Below are positions 18,201-26,800 of a DNA stretch of 64,000 nt, piece by piece (positions within the stretch are counted from its first letter, which is position 1; the number at the start of each line of letters is the position of its first letter). Made by a program: the position numbers and the translations under genes. The stretch is from Myxococcales bacterium (GTDB taxonomy: Bacteria > Myxococcota_A > Polyangia > Polyangiales > Polyangiaceae), in assembly GCA_025359105.1 (NCBI GenBank), contig JANYHK010000079.1, positions 1-64,000 on the forward strand, written 5' to 3'. The notes below the pieces were generated by a model. It saw nothing but the letters and a program-made list of their open reading frames with translations. It searched no databases and was not told the DNA's origin.

Positions 18201-18391
18201 TGCCGCTCCATCTCCTCCGCCGGCTGGCCGGCGCTGCGCGTGATGATCTGCACCTGCGTGTCGGTGGGATCGGGGAACGCTTCGATCGTGAGGCCGAGGT
18301 AGGCCCAAACGCCCCAGATCGACAGGAGCAGCGTCCCGACGAGGACGCCGAGCCGGTGCTTCAGACACGCGTCGGCGATACTCTCGAACAC
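15254..18391 (-). CDS. czcA: HME-family RND heavy-metal efflux pump, CzcA-like
   Basis: A 1045-residue inner-membrane proton antiporter, the normal length for the family. The TM4 motif DFGVIVDGAVVVVEA (around residue 400) is the CzcA-type proton-relay signature for divalent metals (Zn, Co, Cd, Ni). The Cu/Ag pump CusA has a different motif there, so copper is less likely. Twelve hydrophobic helices and two large periplasmic loops are evident, and the second loop contains LNEGAMYLTFTLPANTS. It follows the fusion-protein gene by 3 nt. The Glu of the motif is followed by Ala rather than the usual Asn. Confidence 0.95.
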   Translation of the reverse strand: MFESIADACLKHRLGVLVGTLLLSIWGVWAYLGLTIEAFPDPTDTQVQIITRSAGQPAEEMERQVSIPIERAVNGMPGLFRVRSINLFGLSYITLTFRDGVDAYFARAQTIERLRLVDLPEGVRPELGSHSTPIGEIYRYTLASATNDPLELRVAQDWIARPRLLQVDGVADVISYGGLVREIQVRPDPVAMAAKRLTMGDLEEALKGASINASGGVLERGAEQLVIRSEGLFANVAEIGSIAVASRGGTPIFLSEVASVHVGWMPRQGIVGRGDDHDVVQGIILMRRGENPTVVLERVREKVAQLNKDVLPKGTKLEVFYDRTELVSKTLSTVGKNLLEGAALVTIVLFVFLLDIRAALMVATLIPLSLMCAFVYLRSRGMAANLLSMGAVDFGVIVDGAVVVVEAIAVKMVGLEQVPLSLEFEVGDRIRQAVKDVARPTFFSLLIIMAAYLPIFLLERVEGRIFAPMAHTVVAALGGGLVFSITLIPVLATFAYRKPRPHRESPILVAASRAYVPALRGALRHPVAVIGVAVVALVASVRLLGTLGSEFLPELNEGAMYLTFTLPANTSLNEGRRMEPVMADIIDRFPQVQSRISQLGRPEDGTDPKLANNLEFFVKLRPAEEWPKDTPTIGALMSKMNDAMGAIPGVEVNFSQPIRDNVNESIAGQQGQVALKIFANDMGDLKIASDQAKSALAKVVGIADLGIVKSGVQPQVKVKPKRDQLGRFGLTMKDVQGFLSTALGGSAVATIWEGDRSFDVVLRLPDASRDTVEQLEALRIPTPTGALVPLASVADVSVGYGLAAINRENAQRYVGIRMNVRGRDLGGFVDDARAAVDAKVEKKPGMTLEWGGEFESKERAMKRLQLVVPVALIITFALLFNAFRSVSLAVIVLLNVPFALIGGAVGLWLFDMPVSIAAAVGFIALVGQAALNGVLVLSAVEARRLTGMPLDEAIVKGAGDRLRAVLMTASLAALGLIPAAVSRAIGSEMQRPMAVVIVGGTVSAAILTLIVMPVMYRAAMPLLKRMGTLAEVPDLRSPRPRVEPH

Positions 18392-18394
18392 GCT

Positions 18395-19594
18395 TCAGCC
18401 CTTCACATCGACGGCGTTGAGCAAGAGGAGCGCGCCGCGCACGACGACGCGCTCGCCCTCGGCCAGGCCGCCGAGGATCTCGGTCTGCTGACGGTTCTGG
18501 CGCCCGACCTTCACCGGCCGGCGACGCAGCACGCCTGGGGTCAGCTCCACGAACACCACCGACACGGCGCCGTCGCTGACGACCGCTTCGGTCGCCACCT
18601 TCAGGATGGGATCGGCCACGGGCGGCGCGAACGCGGCCTCCACGAACTCGTTCGGCCGCAGGTGGTGCCCCACGTTCACGACCTTGATGCGGATCGGGAC
18701 CGTCTGCCGCTCCGAATCGAGCACGTCGGAGACGACCTCGACGCGCCCCTTCATCGGCTCCTGGCCCGCGACGCCGGGCTCGGTGATGAGCACCTCCATG
18801 CCGACGACCACCGAGCCGGCCTCCTTCTGCGGCACGTCGCCGACGACGAGGACCTCGTCGAGATCCGCGACGGTGGCGATCGGCTTGTCCTTGTCGGGCC
18901 CGACCTGCTTGCCGGGGGCGGCGTCGAGCTGCACGACCGTCCCGGAGCGCGTGGCGAGGACCCAGTAGCTGGTGTCTCCCTCCTGGGCGACGCTGAGCGA
19001 CTGCAGCTTCGACCCAGCCGCGGAGGCCGTGAGGTTCGCCTCGCCGAGCTCGCTCTGCGCGACCATGAGATCGTTCTGCGAGGCGGCGCGTGAGTCGACG
19101 AGGATCTTGAGGCGATCGGCGAGGGCCTGCTTTGTCCGGATGGAGAGCTGCGCGGCGCGCAGATCGCGCTGCATCGTCGCGAGATCGCCGCTCCGTACGA
19201 GGACGAGCTTGTCACCTTGCTTGACGCGATCACCGACGTGGACGTTGAGCTGGACGACGCGGCCGTCGAGCGGCGCGAAGCTCGGCGCGGTGCGCGATTC
19301 GACGGTGGCCACGCGCGCGGTGACCGGGTTGCGTGCCAGCGGCGGTCCGAGCTCGGCGCGCGCCGTCTCGAAATTCATCGGGACCGCCTTGGGCTTGAGG
19401 CGGATCGCGTCGCCTTCGACGCCGAACGCCGTTGGCGGCGGGGGCGGCGTCACGTGCAGGAGCTTGGGCAGGACGAGCACGGCGAGGAGGCCGGTGAGGA
19501 CGGCGCCCACGCCTGCGCCCAGGGCGAAGGTGCTGGCCGAACGCTTCGGGCGCGGATCGGGCGACAGCGCGACGTCTTCCTGGACGCCGCTCAC
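18395..19594 (-). CDS. czcB: Periplasmic membrane-fusion protein of the RND pump, CzcB-like
   Basis: A 399-residue adaptor. The N-terminal helix (FALGAGVGAVLTGLLAVLVL) anchors it in the inner membrane. The lipoyl-like half motif APLDGRVVQLNVHVGDRVKQGDKL, the helical hairpin (residues about 165-250, MQRDLRAAQLSI) and the beta-barrel segment match HlyD/CusB-type adaptors that bridge the RND pump and the outer-membrane channel. No His-rich metal-binding N-terminus of the CzcB kind is present. Its start overlaps the czcC stop by 4 nt. Confidence 0.92.
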   Translation of the reverse strand: MSGVQEDVALSPDPRPKRSASTFALGAGVGAVLTGLLAVLVLPKLLHVTPPPPPTAFGVEGDAIRLKPKAVPMNFETARAELGPPLARNPVTARVATVESRTAPSFAPLDGRVVQLNVHVGDRVKQGDKLVLVRSGDLATMQRDLRAAQLSIRTKQALADRLKILVDSRAASQNDLMVAQSELGEANLTASAAGSKLQSLSVAQEGDTSYWVLATRSGTVVQLDAAPGKQVGPDKDKPIATVADLDEVLVVGDVPQKEAGSVVVGMEVLITEPGVAGQEPMKGRVEVVSDVLDSERQTVPIRIKVVNVGHHLRPNEFVEAAFAPPVADPILKVATEAVVSDGAVSVVFVELTPGVLRRRPVKVGRQNRQQTEILGGLAEGERVVVRGALLLLNAVDVKG

Positions 19595-20946
19595 GGGGGC
19601 GCCCCCGCTCTGCCCGATCGCGGGTCCACGTCTGCACTACCCATCGGCGACTCCTCGACGATGTTGACGGCGACCTGGAACGCGTCGCCGTAGGTCTCGG
19701 CCTCCTGGACGAGCAGCTCGCTGAGCGTGCGACGCGCCTGGATGACGTCGGTGAGGGGGATGAGGCGGGTCGCGGCCGCCTTCTCCAGGTCGCCGACCAC
19801 CGCCCTCGCACGTGGGAGCATTTGCATGACGATGATCTCCTGTCGGCGTTCGCGCATGTCGAGCAGATCGCGCAGCACGGTCATCCGGACCTTGGCGACC
19901 GTGACGATTCGGTCACGCTGCGTCCCGAACCTGCGGCGCCGGGCCTCGGCCGCGTCGCGGAGCGCCTGACCGTGATCGAAAATCGGGAGCGGCAGCGCGA
20001 GGGAGACGTTGAGCGAGTGCGCCTGGTTGCCGGAGGCGACGAACTGGTCGTAGACGTACCCGAGCCGCAGCGTGGGGTCGGGGATCGCCTGCGCGGACGC
20101 GAAGTCGGATTCGGAGATCGCCGCGCGGCCTGCCGCGTCGAGGGCGCGGACGTCCGGGCGTGCGTCCATCGAGCCGCCCGCATTCAGGCCCTCGGCGCGC
20201 TTGACCCACGCCGTGAGAAAAGCCCGGGCGTCGTCGGTGTTCGAGAACGCCTCGCAGCGCTGGCCAAGGAGGCTCGCGCACGTGGTCAGCGCCTCGCGCA
20301 TGTCCCCTTCGTTGTCGAGGACCTGCTGCTCGGTGCGATTCAGCTCGATCATCAGCCGGTCCACGTCGAGCGGGGTGCCGAAGCCGCCCGAGAGGCGGCT
20401 CTGCGCGAGCGCGATGCTCCCCCGCTCCTGCGCCACCAGGCCACCGAGGCCCTCGACGCGAAGTGCCGCGACCGCCGCGGCGCCCAGGATGCGGGCGAGG
20501 TCGAGCGCCTGCGCGCGTGCGGTGGCGGTGACGGTCGCCCGGGCGCTCTCCTCGAGCGCGGCGGCGCGCTGCTGCCGCGGATCGCGCTTGCCCAGCGGGA
20601 ACGTGTAACTGAGGCCGAACCCGTAGCTGGGGACCGACGTGAGCGGCGAGCCGAGCTGCGGCGGGTTGGTCTCGCCCAGCGGAACGGTCCCCCATGTGGC
20701 GTCGAACGTCGGATTCCCGAGGAGGTGCGACTGGCGAACCTCCGCCGTCGCCAGCTCGCGGTTCAGGATCTCCGCCTGCACGGCAGCGGACCGCCGCGCG
20801 ACGATCTGCATCATCCCGGGCAAGTCGAGGGAGGCGCTCGGTGCGAACACCGGCCCAGGCGGGGCCTCGGCTCCCGCGACGGCGCGGGTTAGCAGAGGCA
20901 CGAGTAGGGCACAGGCGGTGCTTAGTGACCGGAGCGTCGAGTTCAT
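19591..20946 (-). CDS. czcC: Outer-membrane efflux channel, TolC/CzcC family
   Basis: A 451-residue outer-membrane factor with a signal peptide (ACALLVPLLTRAVAGAEA). Two repeats of long helices around short beta segments give the TolC pattern. Examples are VQAEILNRELATAEVRQ, followed by YGFGLSYTFPLGKRDPRQ, and later LNVSLALPLPIFDHGQ. The start at 20946 is chosen because the signal peptide begins there, although the frame is open 66 codons further. It is the first gene of czcCBA and the two small membrane genes; all five lie on the - strand with gaps or overlaps of at most 14 nt. Confidence 0.92.
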   Translation of the reverse strand: MNSTLRSLSTACALLVPLLTRAVAGAEAPPGPVFAPSASLDLPGMMQIVARRSAAVQAEILNRELATAEVRQSHLLGNPTFDATWGTVPLGETNPPQLGSPLTSVPSYGFGLSYTFPLGKRDPRQQRAAALEESARATVTATARAQALDLARILGAAAVAALRVEGLGGLVAQERGSIALAQSRLSGGFGTPLDVDRLMIELNRTEQQVLDNEGDMREALTTCASLLGQRCEAFSNTDDARAFLTAWVKRAEGLNAGGSMDARPDVRALDAAGRAAISESDFASAQAIPDPTLRLGYVYDQFVASGNQAHSLNVSLALPLPIFDHGQALRDAAEARRRRFGTQRDRIVTVAKVRMTVLRDLLDMRERRQEIIVMQMLPRARAVVGDLEKAAATRLIPLTDVIQARRTLSELLVQEAETYGDAFQVAVNIVEESPMGSADVDPRSGRAGAPP

Positions 20947-21126
20947 AACGAAGGACCATCCGGCAGGGACATCGGCCGCCGCTGCGTGGGCGCCTGATGT
21001 ACGCAAAGCGGGTGCCACCTCCCGCAGCGCTCCAGCTCGCGCCGCAAAACCCCGAAGGCGCAGCGGCGGTCGCCAGGCACGCTCGCAAAAATGCCTTCGG
21101 ATTTCGCGACTTGACCCTCGGGTGAC

Positions 21127-21162
21127 GTTACCGGATGGGATCAAGCGTTACAGTTCGGTAAC
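21127..21162. promoter_or_regulatory. Inverted repeat between czcC and the divergent lipoprotein gene
   Basis: GTTACCG at 21127-21133 and CGGTAAC at 21156-21162 form a perfect 7-bp inverted repeat with a 22-nt spacer, and a further GTTAC lies inside the spacer (21147). The site lies in the 277-nt divergent region, about 180 nt before czcC and 60 nt before the lipoprotein start. It is a candidate operator for metal-responsive control; no regulator gene is adjacent. Confidence 0.35.
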
Positions 21163-21223
21163 AATGCCCGCTGGCGGTTTGGGCGCTCCTCCTCGTTCGC
21201 GCCTTTGTCGGTAGTCTTGCAGG

Positions 21224-21757
21224 ATGCGCAGCCTGTCCGCCTTCGTCGTCGCAGCGATGGTCCTCGCGTGCTCGAGCAACAAGAACGCCGCACAGCCTTC
21301 GGACGGCGGCGCGAACGCGGAGGCAGGCGACGCGGCAGGCGCGTGCGACATGCGCGGCAGCGGCGTCCAGTTTCCAACGCCGGCGTGCGACGCATGCATG
21401 CAGGCCAAGTGCTGCAGCGAGGCGGTGGGGTGCTTCGGGCGCGGCGCCGCCGACTGCGTCGCCCTCTACACCTGCAGCGTGGACTGCCCGAGGGGCGGAA
21501 CGACCGTCGGCGGCGACGATGGCGGTGGCGGCGGTGACGGCGGTGGTGGGGGCGGTGGTGGGGGCGGTGGTGGGGGTGGGGGTGGCGGTGGCGGTGGTGG
21601 GGGTGGCGGTGGCGGGGGCGGGGGCGGAGGCACGGGCGGCGGTAGCGGCTCGACCTGCCAGAGCACGTGCGACCGCGCACACCCTGATTCGGTGGCGAAC
21701 GAGCGCGCCTACGACGCATGCATCCGCGACCGCTGCGTCGTCGAATGCGCGAAGTGA
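21224..21757 (+). CDS. Lipoprotein with long Gly tract between two Cys-rich segments
   Basis: A 177-residue lipoprotein (signal ending VVAAMVLACSS). After an Ala/Asp/Gly spacer comes a Cys cluster (ACDACMQAKCCSEAVGCFG, YTCSVDC), then about 45 nearly uninterrupted Gly residues with a few Asp, then a second Cys cluster (STCQSTCDRAH, CIRDRCVVECA). The two Cys clusters share the pattern C-x2-3-C...C and look like duplicated small modules joined by a flexible spacer. No function is known. It is divergent from czcC. Confidence 0.8.
   Translation: MRSLSAFVVAAMVLACSSNKNAAQPSDGGANAEAGDAAGACDMRGSGVQFPTPACDACMQAKCCSEAVGCFGRGAADCVALYTCSVDCPRGGTTVGGDDGGGGGDGGGGGGGGGGGGGGGGGGGGGGGGGGGGGGGTGGGSGSTCQSTCDRAHPDSVANERAYDACIRDRCVVECAK
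21520..21640 (+). repeat. GGT/GGG/GGC codon repeat encoding poly-Gly
   Basis: Roughly 40 consecutive GGN codons, mostly alternating GGT, GGG and GGC, within the lipoprotein 21224-21757. The tract is prone to slippage and could vary in length between strains. Confidence 0.8.
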
Positions 21758-21787
21758 CCCGCCCCTGACGCGCGTGTTGCTGCCGCG

Positions 21788-22459
21788 CTACGCGCGCAGC
21801 GGTCGCTTCCGTCGCTGTCCCAAGAAAGCGCGGGAGGCCTTTCGGTACGCGTCGGCGTCTCGATTCTTCTCCCCGCGGGCCCAGGCGTGCAGGGCGGGCA
21901 GGACGACGGCCTCCCACGCAGACCCCAGACGAAGCGCCAGAAAATCGCGGTAGAGCGCCTCGACGAGCGACTCGACGTCGCGCGTGAGATGCATGCGCTC
22001 GTAGAAGGCCTCGTGGGCCTCGTCGCTCGCGTCCTCGCTCTTCTTCGCGCGCTTCTTACCGCGAGGCGGGGGGCCTGGCTCATCGAGCAGCTTCGGCGCC
22101 TCGTCCTCGCCGGCGCCGAGCACCGTCGGCAATCGCAGGCCGGCGAACGCCATCTGCTCGGCCTTCAGCGTGAAGCTCGTCTCCTGGTCGCGCCACGATA
22201 GGTGTAGACCGCATGCTTCGGGGAGCTTGCCGCGGAGGAGCGCCTCCTTGGCCTCGCGGCTCCCCGCCGGGTACGCGCCCTTGATGCGCGTCGTCTCCTT
22301 GCCGGCGGAGAGCGTGAAGCTCTTCTCGATCCACAGACCGAAGTCGCCGTGGTCCGCGGTGCTCAGCGTCCCCTCGAACATCTCGGACTCGAACCAGAGC
22401 CAGAGGAGGAACTCGCGGCCGACGAAGCGGCGCTTCTCGATGCGCTCCAGGAGCTGCAT
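21788..22459 (-). CDS. C-terminal half of a split RdgC-like protein
   Basis: A 223-residue protein. The segment IKGAYPAGSREAKEALLRGK, then PEACGLHLSWRDQETSFTLK, then AFAGLRLP, corresponds in order to the C-terminal half of RdgC, where a Lys-rich strand, an AK-AL/GK helix and a core strand pair follow each other. ERMHLTRDVESLVEALYRDF corresponds to the final helices. An Arg/Lys-rich insertion (PPPRGKKRAKKSEDAS) is extra. It begins one nt after the stop of the gene that carries the N-terminal half. RdgC is a ring-shaped double-stranded-DNA-binding protein that modulates RecA. Confidence 0.6.
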   Translation of the reverse strand: MQLLERIEKRRFVGREFLLWLWFESEMFEGTLSTADHGDFGLWIEKSFTLSAGKETTRIKGAYPAGSREAKEALLRGKLPEACGLHLSWRDQETSFTLKAEQMAFAGLRLPTVLGAGEDEAPKLLDEPGPPPRGKKRAKKSEDASDEAHEAFYERMHLTRDVESLVEALYRDFLALRLGSAWEAVVLPALHAWARGEKNRDADAYRKASRAFLGQRRKRPLRA

Positions 22460-22460
22460 G

Positions 22461-23084
22461 TCAGGCCTCCGCCTCGCCGAGCATCGTCGGCTCGAGCGCT
22501 GCCCACGCTGCTTCTTCCGCCTTGGCGAGGCCCAGGCGCGCCGCGAGGGTGTACGGCGCCTCGGGGACGAGCTTCACGCCGAACGTCCGCTGGAAGAGGT
22601 CGGTCATCGTCGCCGCCCTACGCGGTGACAGGCTGAAGAATCGGATCATTCCTTCCTCGAGCGACCAGGACAGGTCGGCGGCGCGCATCGCCGGGACGAG
22701 ATCGCGCCGCAGCTTGCGCGAGACCATATCTTTCAGCTCGGACTTCTCCTGGCGGCCGAGGCGCTCGCGCCCCTTCTTGGCGAGCAACGCGGTCTCCGCC
22801 TCGCGGAGCTTTCGCCGCAGGAGCGGGCCCGGGATGACCCAGCGATCGGTGCGCAGCCCGAGGTTCAGGTACTCGTTGAAGAAGACGTCCTCGTAGCCGA
22901 GCTCGAGCTCGAAAGGCTCACCTACCTTGCACCACCCGACGCTCTCCAGGGCCTCGTCGTCCGGCTCGAGGGGTCGCAGCGCGCGCAGGCGAATGGCCCG
23001 CATGTACTTCTCCCGGAAGTCGTCCGGGGGCTCCCCTTCCACGAAAAAACGCGCGTAGGTGAGGGACCCTTTCAAGGCAGGCAT
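22461..23084 (-). CDS. rdgC: N-terminal half of a split RdgC-like protein
   Basis: A 207-residue protein. The run VIPGPLLRRKLREAE, then RLGRQEKSELKDMV, matches the RdgC sequence in which a Pro-initiated helix is followed by a basic helix containing K-x-E-K-x-x-L-K-D. ESVGW upstream and LSPRRAATMTDLFQRTFG downstream also have RdgC equivalents (GW near residue 40 and the AKKAED helix). The chain stops where RdgC would continue, and the next gene supplies the rest. The two-gene form may be ancestral in this lineage rather than a mutation, because each half has its own start and a tight one-nt junction. Confidence 0.6.
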   Translation of the reverse strand: MPALKGSLTYARFFVEGEPPDDFREKYMRAIRLRALRPLEPDDEALESVGWCKVGEPFELELGYEDVFFNEYLNLGLRTDRWVIPGPLLRRKLREAETALLAKKGRERLGRQEKSELKDMVSRKLRRDLVPAMRAADLSWSLEEGMIRFFSLSPRRAATMTDLFQRTFGVKLVPEAPYTLAARLGLAKAEEAAWAALEPTMLGEAEA

Positions 23085-23199
23085 CGAGCCGCTTCTAGCA
23101 GGGTCCGAGCCGGGGTACGATGCCGGGAATGGTCAGCCGTATCCCCCTAGGTGCTCGCCGGAGCAACCGCCGCGTGGGCTCGGACGTAGCTTTACCGTG

Positions 23200-23874
23200 A
23201 TGCGCGATCCCACAGACACCCGCGCCCTCGCGGCCGGATATGCGACGAGCCACCGGCTCTACGAGTACGGCGGCGTGACGTTGGGCTCGGTGTGCGGGCT
23301 CTGGCTCGCCTGGCGCATGGCCAACGGTCCGGGTCTCGCCCTCGGCTCGGCCGTGATGGCGATCGTCCTCGGGATGCTCCTCGCGGACATCACGTCGGGG
23401 ACGGTGCACTGGATGTTCGATACGTGGGGCACCGTGCGCACGCCGGTCGTCGGCGCGCTCGCGATCCGCACGTTCCGTGAGCATCACGTCGACGAAAAGG
23501 CGATGCTCCAGCACGACTTCGTCGAGACGAACGGCCACAACGCGGCGCTCTCGGTCATCCTGTCGGGCATCGGGCTCTACGCGTCGAGCACGTTCACGCA
23601 GGTCTACCTCATCACCGGCGCGATCTTCATCGCGATGACGAGCCAGATTCACAAGTGGGCGCACATGGATCGCCCGCCGATCCTGGTCCGCGTGCTCCAG
23701 AAGCTGCGCGTCATCCTCTCGCCGGTGCATCACCACGCGCACCACGTGGCGCCGCACACGCGGAACTACTGCATCACGACGGGCTGGCTCGACACGCCGC
23801 TCCGCGTGCTCCGCGTGTGGGAAGCGCTCGAGTGGACGATCTCGCGCGCGACCGGCGCGAAGCCGCGTTTGTAG
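23200..23874 (+). CDS. carF: Plasmanylethanolamine desaturase, CarF/PEDS1 (Kua/TMEM189) family
   Basis: A 224-residue membrane di-iron enzyme. His motifs are clear: DITSGTVHWMFDTWG, FREHHVDEKAMLQHDFVETN, QIHKWAH and LSPVHHHAHHVAPHT, with several hydrophobic helices between. In Myxococcus xanthus CarF introduces the vinyl-ether double bond of plasmalogens, which relays singlet-oxygen stress to light-induced carotenoid synthesis; human PEDS1 does the same chemistry. No car regulatory or carotenoid genes are nearby, so only the lipid function is supported here. Start ATG at 23200; a GTG one codon upstream is possible. Confidence 0.9.
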   Translation: MRDPTDTRALAAGYATSHRLYEYGGVTLGSVCGLWLAWRMANGPGLALGSAVMAIVLGMLLADITSGTVHWMFDTWGTVRTPVVGALAIRTFREHHVDEKAMLQHDFVETNGHNAALSVILSGIGLYASSTFTQVYLITGAIFIAMTSQIHKWAHMDRPPILVRVLQKLRVILSPVHHHAHHVAPHTRNYCITTGWLDTPLRVLRVWEALEWTISRATGAKPRL

Positions 23875-23894
23875 GGCAGCTCAGGTCAGGTCGC

Positions 23895-26800
23895 TCAGGT
23901 CAGCGCGCGCTGGAGCTTCGCGACGTCGTAGCCGGCCGATGCGGCGGCGGCGGTCAGCGTCGCGGTCACCGCCGCGGGCGCGCCGCCCACCGCAGAGAGG
24001 GCGAGCACGAGCGCGTCCCACGGCTCCTTGCGAAGCCACTCGACGCCACCGTGCTCGTGGACGCCGAGGTACGCGCGCGCGACGTCGTCGGCGAGGAGAG
24101 GCCCGACGCCGTGGACGCCACCGAGCGGCCTCGCACGGAGCAGCACGCGCACGAGGTCCGTGTCCGCGCCGAGCACGCGGTCGAGCCGGAAGGCCGAGAT
24201 GGGATCTTCGCGGTCGGTCGCCTCTTCGAGCAGCTCAACCGCCTCGAGCGCGACGCGCCATGACGGCTCGGCAGCACCGGTCGTCGCCCCCGCGTTCTCG
24301 GCGCCGCGCAGCGCGAGCGCGTCGCGAAGCGCGTCGTGCATCGGTCCGTGGACGAGATCGACGAGCGCGTGCTCGACGGACGGAACGCCGCGCCCAGCCA
24401 GGCGGTCTGCGAGCGCACGGCAAGGCCGTCCGTCCGCCTCCATGACCTCCCGGAACTCCAAGAACACGTGGTACTTGAACGCGCCGAGCGCGACGAAGAT
24501 GCCGCGCGTCGCGAGCTCGCGGCTCTCCACGATGTGCTCGAGGCCGGTAACGTGGTCGCGAAAGACGGTGAACGCGCCCGCCCGCGGATCGATCGCGAGG
24601 CCCTCGCCGAGCGTACGGTGGTGCGTCTCGCCGGCGTCGTCGACGAAGCCGACCGAGGCGCGGATCCACCCGCGCGTGTCCTTGTAGCGATTGTGGAACA
24701 CGACGAGCGCGCGCTCGTCGCCGCGCCGGTTCGAGTACGCGAAGACGTCCTCGTCGACCTGGCCGCCGTCGCTGACGACGTCGTAGAACGTGAACGCTTC
24801 GACGTCGGCGAAGAGGGCGCGCCGCTTCATGAGCGGGAAGATCTCGCGCGCGTGGCGGTCCTCGAGGTGCGCGTCGGGGTTCTCGTCCCAGTACGCGCGC
24901 TTGTATTCCATGCCGTATTTTTCGGCGAATCCCTCGACCTGACCGTGCCCGAACATCGGCAGCCCGGGCATCGTGCACATCACGGTGCAGACGCCGAAGT
25001 ACTTGTCGTCCCGGCCGAACTGCGAAATCGCGGACTCCTCGTCCGGGTTGTTCATGAAGTTGACGTAGCGCTTCAGGATGCCCGGATTGAACGCCAGCAC
25101 GTTCTTCACCGAGGCGCGGTAGCCCGCGTTGTCCTCCTTCTTGAACATGTGCATGAAGGCGGAGTTGTAGACGCGGTGCATTCCGAGGGTGCGGACGAAG
25201 TAGCCCTCCATCATCCAGAACGCCTCGGCGAGCAGCAGCGTGTCCGGTACCTCGCGCGTGACGCGGTCGACGACCTCGCGCCAGAATTCGACGGGGAACA
25301 CCTCGTCGAAGCGCTCCTTCGTCATGGAGTGCGCCGCGCGTGACGGGATGTCGCCGCCGGTGCCGGGGAGCGGGTACCAGAGCCGCTGGTAGTGGCGCTT
25401 GGCGAGCGTCATCGCCGCGTCGAACCGGATGATCGGGAAGAGCCGAGCGACGTGGAGGATCGTCTGGATGACGGCCTCCCGCACTTCGGCCTTCGTGTAG
25501 TCGAGCTGTGCGGTGTCGTTCCACGGCATGCTGGTGCCGTCGTTGCCGTGGTAGACGAAGCGGGTGTCGCCGCTGTGGCGATCCATGCGCCGGAAGACGA
25601 CGGCGGCGTCGCTCTTCGACCAGTAACCGTCCTCGATCTGGATCGTGACGCGATCGTCGTTGCCGAGATCGGGCCCGGTGAACCGGTAACTCGGGAACGG
25701 AGGCTCGCGGGACTGGACGAACCAGTCAGGGTGCTGGACGACCCAGCGCGAGTCGAGCCCCATGTGGTTCGGCACCATGTCGCTCGCGAGGCGGACGCCG
25801 CGCCGCCACGCACGCTGGCGCAGGTTCTGGTACGCGGCGTGGCCGCCGAGCTCCGGCGCGATCTCGTAGTCGTGGAGCGAGTACGCCGACGCCACCGCGT
25901 CCGCGTTGCCCATGCGCTGCTTGATCTGGAGAGACGCGCGGCTCCGCTGCCAGATGCCGATCAGCCAGAGGCCGGTGAAGCCACGCGACGCGAGGCGGTC
26001 GAGCTCCTCGTCGGGGATGGCGTCGAGCGTGTGGATGCCGCGGCGGTAGGTCTTCGAGAGCTGGTCGAGCCAGACGAACGTGCTCTTCGCGAGCATGACG
26101 ACGCGCGGCATCCACTCCAGATCGGGACTGAAGCGCTCGGGCTCGTGCTCGTAGAGCTCGCCCGCGAAATCGGCGGGATGCACCGGGCCGTGCCCACCGC
26201 CGCCACCGCCGCCGTGGTCGTGGTCGTGGTCCTGATCGTGGTCGTGGCGGAGGAACCACTTGCCCGCTTCCTTCACGAGGTCACCGGCGAGGAGCAAGCG
26301 CTGGAGGAGCGCCACGTCGAGGCCCCACTTTTCCCGCATGAACTCGAGCTGCCCGACAATCGATCCCGGCGCGTGGCGGATGGGTGCGAGGAGCATGTCG
26401 ACGAGGTTCTGAGCGTCGGGGCCGAAGCGCGGCTGATCGTCGAGCGCGCCGCGCAGCGAGGTCAGCACCGACAAGTACGGCGTCGTGCGGCGGAGCTCGT
26501 CGTCGGAGACGAGCTCCGCGATCGGCGCGTACGCGGGGTTCTCGTTGCCGAGCCATGCGAGGAGCAGCTCCTCGATCGCCCACTCCTCGTTGGAGATGCC
26601 GCCGGTCGCGCCGCCTAGCCACGCGTCGGCCGTCAGCTCGCCGCGGAACACGGCGGGCGGAGGGAACGCGCCGATGAAGACGCGGAGCGTGCGACCGAGG
26701 TCGTCGCCGTGCGTCTCACGGAGGCGGCGCACGAGCACGCCGAACGGATCGCCGGCGGCGGTCGCGCGGTAGCGGGCGACGATGGCGTGGTAGACCTCGT

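Noticed and set aside
20947-21223. sigma-70 promoter with TTGACC near 21112
   Set aside because: No acceptable -10 hexamer at 16-18 nt; the region was only annotated for its inverted repeat.
21520-21640. CRISPR or tandem-repeat locus
   Set aside because: The repeat is a codon run inside a lipoprotein reading frame, not spaced repeats.
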